From Adhaeribacter soli (GTDB taxonomy: Bacteria; Bacteroidota; Bacteroidia; Cytophagales; Hymenobacteraceae), in NCBI RefSeq assembly GCF_008727925.1, contig NZ_VTWT01000003.1, forward strand, positions 186,001 to 250,000: 64,000 nt of DNA, given 5' to 3'. Position numbers and translations under genes: made by a program. The notes under the pieces are model-generated. The model was not told the origin of the DNA and searched no databases. It saw only the letters and a program-made list of their open reading frames with translations. Shown piece after piece: positions 61,657 through 64,000 of this stretch; the stretch's first letter is position 1; the number at the start of each line of letters is the position of its first letter.

Positions 61657-62856
61657 TTAATTTTCAGTTTCGAAAAAAGCACGTAACTGTTCAGCATGTT
61701 GATCAAGATAGGCCTCAACCTCTATTACAATATATTCAACTAGCTCTTCTTTAAATTTACCATTGGTATGTAATTTCTGAAGCGTATCGGGATTGCCAAA
61801 ATTTAACTCATTGCCATCGTAGTTTGGCAGCTCTTTTAAATTATACCAGTTATTTGTAAACCGTTCGCTTTTTGAAGTATAATCATTCTTTTTGCCGCTG
61901 GAACTGTGTACCCCAATAAATAAGGCTCCTCCTTTATGGCCTTGACCACTGAAGGACTCAAGACCAAAAAACATTTTTCTGCTTTCCATACCTTTCAATT
62001 TTATCCAGATTTGTGAATAACGCTCATTTGCTGGCCTTCCTGCATAAATTGTATAGTTAGAATTAAGGCGGTCTTTTAATTTGTTTAAAACACTTTGCCT
62101 AACATGCTCTTTTATTGCTGCACTCACTTTAGCAAAGTTCTCCGCAATATAAGATGACTCCCTGATATGCTTTAGCATCAACTCATTCAGGTTTTGCTGA
62201 TGTTTTTTATCCATAGTTGAAGTAAGCTTTTGGATCAAGAGTTTGTATTGCTTTATTGATTCACGTAGTATGGGCTGATCGAAGGCTTCCTTTATACATC
62301 TCTCCAACCAATCTTGTATCTGGTCACGATAAGATAATATATAAAAATCTGTACCACTCTGAAGATCACCTTTACTATCTGACGAGGGATCGCCTCCTTT
62401 CAAGGTTAGGTAATAAACCTTATTCCTGTCCTTTCTGAAATTGCAGTATCGTTCTACCTGTACATTCTGGTCGCCTGCGTCAATTTTGTTTTCAATAGTA
62501 ATACAGCTTCCTTTTTTATCCCAGATATAAATATCTATCCTCCCACCAGTTTTGGCCTTATCGTCTCGCGGTCCGATGTAATGCTCGGCTTTTACCTGAG
62601 CAGTTTTGTAATCAATGGTTTTATCCTTCAGCACTTTTAAGAAGTGCCGCAAAAAGATACTTCCTTTAAGATGAGAACCTTTTGGATTTAACAATTCGGC
62701 TAGGAAGGCAGAGTGTGATTTATTTTCGCAACGCTCCATGCTTAGCACAGAGAACACATTGAAAGTTTCTCCTCGTGCTTTTTTCAACTCCCACTGATGG
62801 TCGATGATTGTTTTGGTATGCCCCAATAAGTAGCCTAGTTTTTCCGCATTAGCCAT
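61657..62856 (-). CDS. PD-(D/E)XK nuclease superfamily protein
   Basis: 399 aa from the ATG at 62856, 7 bp after the hsdS stop. Motifs of the PDDEXK_4 family: VFSVLSMERCENKSHSAFLAELLNP, then KAEHYIG, GGRIDIYIWD (Asp) and CITIENKIDAGDQNVQVERY (E-N-K). The C-terminal half has an alpha/beta domain (FGLESFSGQGHKGGALFIGV). It lies between hsdS and hsdR with gaps of a few bases, which ties it to the restriction system as an accessory nuclease or anti-phage partner; it is not a standard type I subunit. Confidence 0.85.
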   Translation of the reverse strand: MANAEKLGYLLGHTKTIIDHQWELKKARGETFNVFSVLSMERCENKSHSAFLAELLNPKGSHLKGSIFLRHFLKVLKDKTIDYKTAQVKAEHYIGPRDDKAKTGGRIDIYIWDKKGSCITIENKIDAGDQNVQVERYCNFRKDRNKVYYLTLKGGDPSSDSKGDLQSGTDFYILSYRDQIQDWLERCIKEAFDQPILRESIKQYKLLIQKLTSTMDKKHQQNLNELMLKHIRESSYIAENFAKVSAAIKEHVRQSVLNKLKDRLNSNYTIYAGRPANERYSQIWIKLKGMESRKMFFGLESFSGQGHKGGALFIGVHSSSGKKNDYTSKSERFTNNWYNLKELPNYDGNELNFGNPDTLQKLHTNGKFKEELVEYIVIEVEAYLDQHAEQLRAFFETEN

Positions 62857-62863
62857 ACCGTTT

Positions 62864-64000
62864 TTAAACAAACATTTGCTGTAAAAGGCCTTTTTTGTAC
62901 CGCTCAGTTTTATCTATCTGGGCTTGGCAATGGTTTATTTTTTTATCAAGCGCAGAAAGGAAATAGGCAATTTTAATAAGCTCTTGTTCAGAACTTGGAA
63001 GAGAAATTTCGGCACCATTTAAAAAATCATTATTCCCAATATTCATAGTGTTTTTTGCGCCTTTCTGAACTAATGGATTAAGGTAATTATATGTGTTTTT
63101 CCAATTAGAAAAATAATAATCCAGAAATAAACCTAAATATTGATTAGTCGGGGAAAATACTCCGTACAAAACTGAAACTATGCCAGTTCTATTAAGTTTG
63201 TTTTGCTTAATAATACCAAAAGGAAAATCACTTGTTGGGCTCTTTGTATAAATTACATCACCTGGATAAACAACTTTGTAGTTGGAAGTATCTTTTGAGG
63301 CATAAGATCTACCCAAATGCTCAATTTGATTTATTACTCCCTTTTCTTTTGCCACTGAAAAAACTTCTTCTATCTTACCCTTTGCATTTCTGGTTTTGTG
63401 CTCCTTTAAAATCTCCGCCAACTGCTTTTCCTCCCACTCCGGAAAATCATTGCCTTGTTCATCTTTCAAGCGAAGTTCCTGGGAAAAGATCTTTTGCATT
63501 ACACCTTTTTTATATTGCTCTAGCAGACTTTTCTTTTTCTTTAAGGCTTGTAGTTTCTTATCTACAGCAATCAAAAAAGATCCTATTTTTTTCTGTTCAA
63601 CCCTAGAGGTAGAAACATACATTTTCAACTCTCGCACATCTTTAAGATTAATTCGTGAGAAGGTTGATCCACCAGACAGTTTCGAAATCAGTGTTTGAAT
63701 TAAATGAGTTTGAATAACAAAATAGATAAAGAAAGGATCTACTTTCTTAGCTTGAATCAATACAGTATCTTGGCCTAAAACAAATTTCTCTTTTTTGTAG
63801 AGTATACTTGCAATACCAATAGATTGATTTCGGCTAAAAACCAAATCTCCAATTTCTGGACTGCAATGATCCATCAGTGATTCATACTCTTCCGGTGCTA
63901 CTCTTTTGTTTGGAGTAATCAAGTCTAATTCCCCCCAATTGATAGAGCCAGGTGAAATTACTGGAATCCCTTCCTCCACATATGGTGGCGTTCTGTGCTT
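62864..64000 (-). CDS. hsdS: Type I restriction specificity subunit (partial, 5' end outside)
   Basis: Open to the window edge; at least 378 aa visible. Reading in from the edge the sequence is KHRTPPYVEEGIPVISPGSI, typical of the first target-recognition domain. Two recognition domains are separated and followed by conserved coiled coils: FLIAVDKKLQALKKKKSLLEQYKKGVMQKIFSQELRLKDE and FLSALDKKINHCQAQIDKTERYKKGLLQQMFV. It determines the DNA site of the HsdM/HsdR complex. The start codon and hsdM lie beyond 64000. Confidence 0.93.
   Translation of the reverse strand, partial: KHRTPPYVEEGIPVISPGSINWGELDLITPNKRVAPEEYESLMDHCSPEIGDLVFSRNQSIGIASILYKKEKFVLGQDTVLIQAKKVDPFFIYFVIQTHLIQTLISKLSGGSTFSRINLKDVRELKMYVSTSRVEQKKIGSFLIAVDKKLQALKKKKSLLEQYKKGVMQKIFSQELRLKDEQGNDFPEWEEKQLAEILKEHKTRNAKGKIEEVFSVAKEKGVINQIEHLGRSYASKDTSNYKVVYPGDVIYTKSPTSDFPFGIIKQNKLNRTGIVSVLYGVFSPTNQYLGLFLDYYFSNWKNTYNYLNPLVQKGAKNTMNIGNNDFLNGAEISLPSSEQELIKIAYFLSALDKKINHCQAQIDKTERYKKGLLQQMFV

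Overview
The window reads as chromosome of a Bacteroidota member, most likely Cytophagales/Hymenobacteraceae (relatives of Adhaeribacter, Rufibacter, Pontibacter; inference). Support: promoters of the Bacteroidota type (TTTG, 19-21 nt, TAnnTTTG) before rplU, tRNA-fMet and the qat genes; secreted proteins with type IX secretion C-terminal sorting tails; few Shine-Dalgarno sequences; DUF6660, DUF3347 and CopB-type metal genes typical of the phylum. The replicon or species cannot be named from this sequence.

Layout. 1-24.5 kb is ordinary core DNA: an Rrf2 regulator with two matching operators next to an NAD(P)-binding oxidoreductase; an OmpR-type two-component pair; PepSY-like and SdiA-regulated proteins; three tandem type IX cargo paralogues separated by near-identical terminators; class I ribonucleotide reductase (nrdB, two small genes, nrdA); rplU-rpmA; a small locus with a cysteine-less sulfite-reductase-like domain and two short peptide ORFs; a cyclase-family gene, hemW, a BamA/TamA-type outer-membrane protein, tRNA-fMet and tRNA-Glu. 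Several dispersed palindromic or structured repeats lie between these genes.

24.5-39.7 kb is accessory DNA downstream of tRNA-Glu. Three related junction sequences (about 24.5, 34.0 and 39.65 kb; a GGCCTT tract and ACATTTGCGTA) cut it into two blocks. Block 1 begins with a 140-aa hypothetical gene and a dead tyrosine recombinase, followed by an integron-like array: seven AT-rich single-gene units, all on +, separated by six attC-like sites sharing (A)ACCGTTR. Contents: a P-loop ATPase, two unknown proteins, a C39-like protease, a TerB_N/nuclease-like protein, a zinc-ribbon/PH/SHOCT gene split by an IS3-family element with a 4-bp target duplication, and a cyclic-phosphate-processing receiver-like protein. 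Block 2 carries a complete QatABCD anti-phage operon.

39.8-56.5 kb is a heavy-metal region: a + operon (DUF6660, CzcA-type RND pump fused to a TolC-like domain, CusB-type adaptor, Fur-family regulator, DUF3703, MerC-like protein, Zn/Cd/Pb P-type ATPase), a CopZ-like chaperone, and an opposing operon (CopB-type ATPase, multicopper oxidase fused to a CopB-like outer-membrane domain, haem-binding protein, DUF3347 lipoprotein, His/Cys-rich exported protein). Together they would export metals and oxidise copper in the periplasm.

56.6-64 kb holds a CoiA-like nuclease/coiled-coil gene with a long second open frame, and part of a type I restriction locus (hsdR, a PD-(D/E)XK nuclease, and hsdS running off the window; hsdM is not in view).
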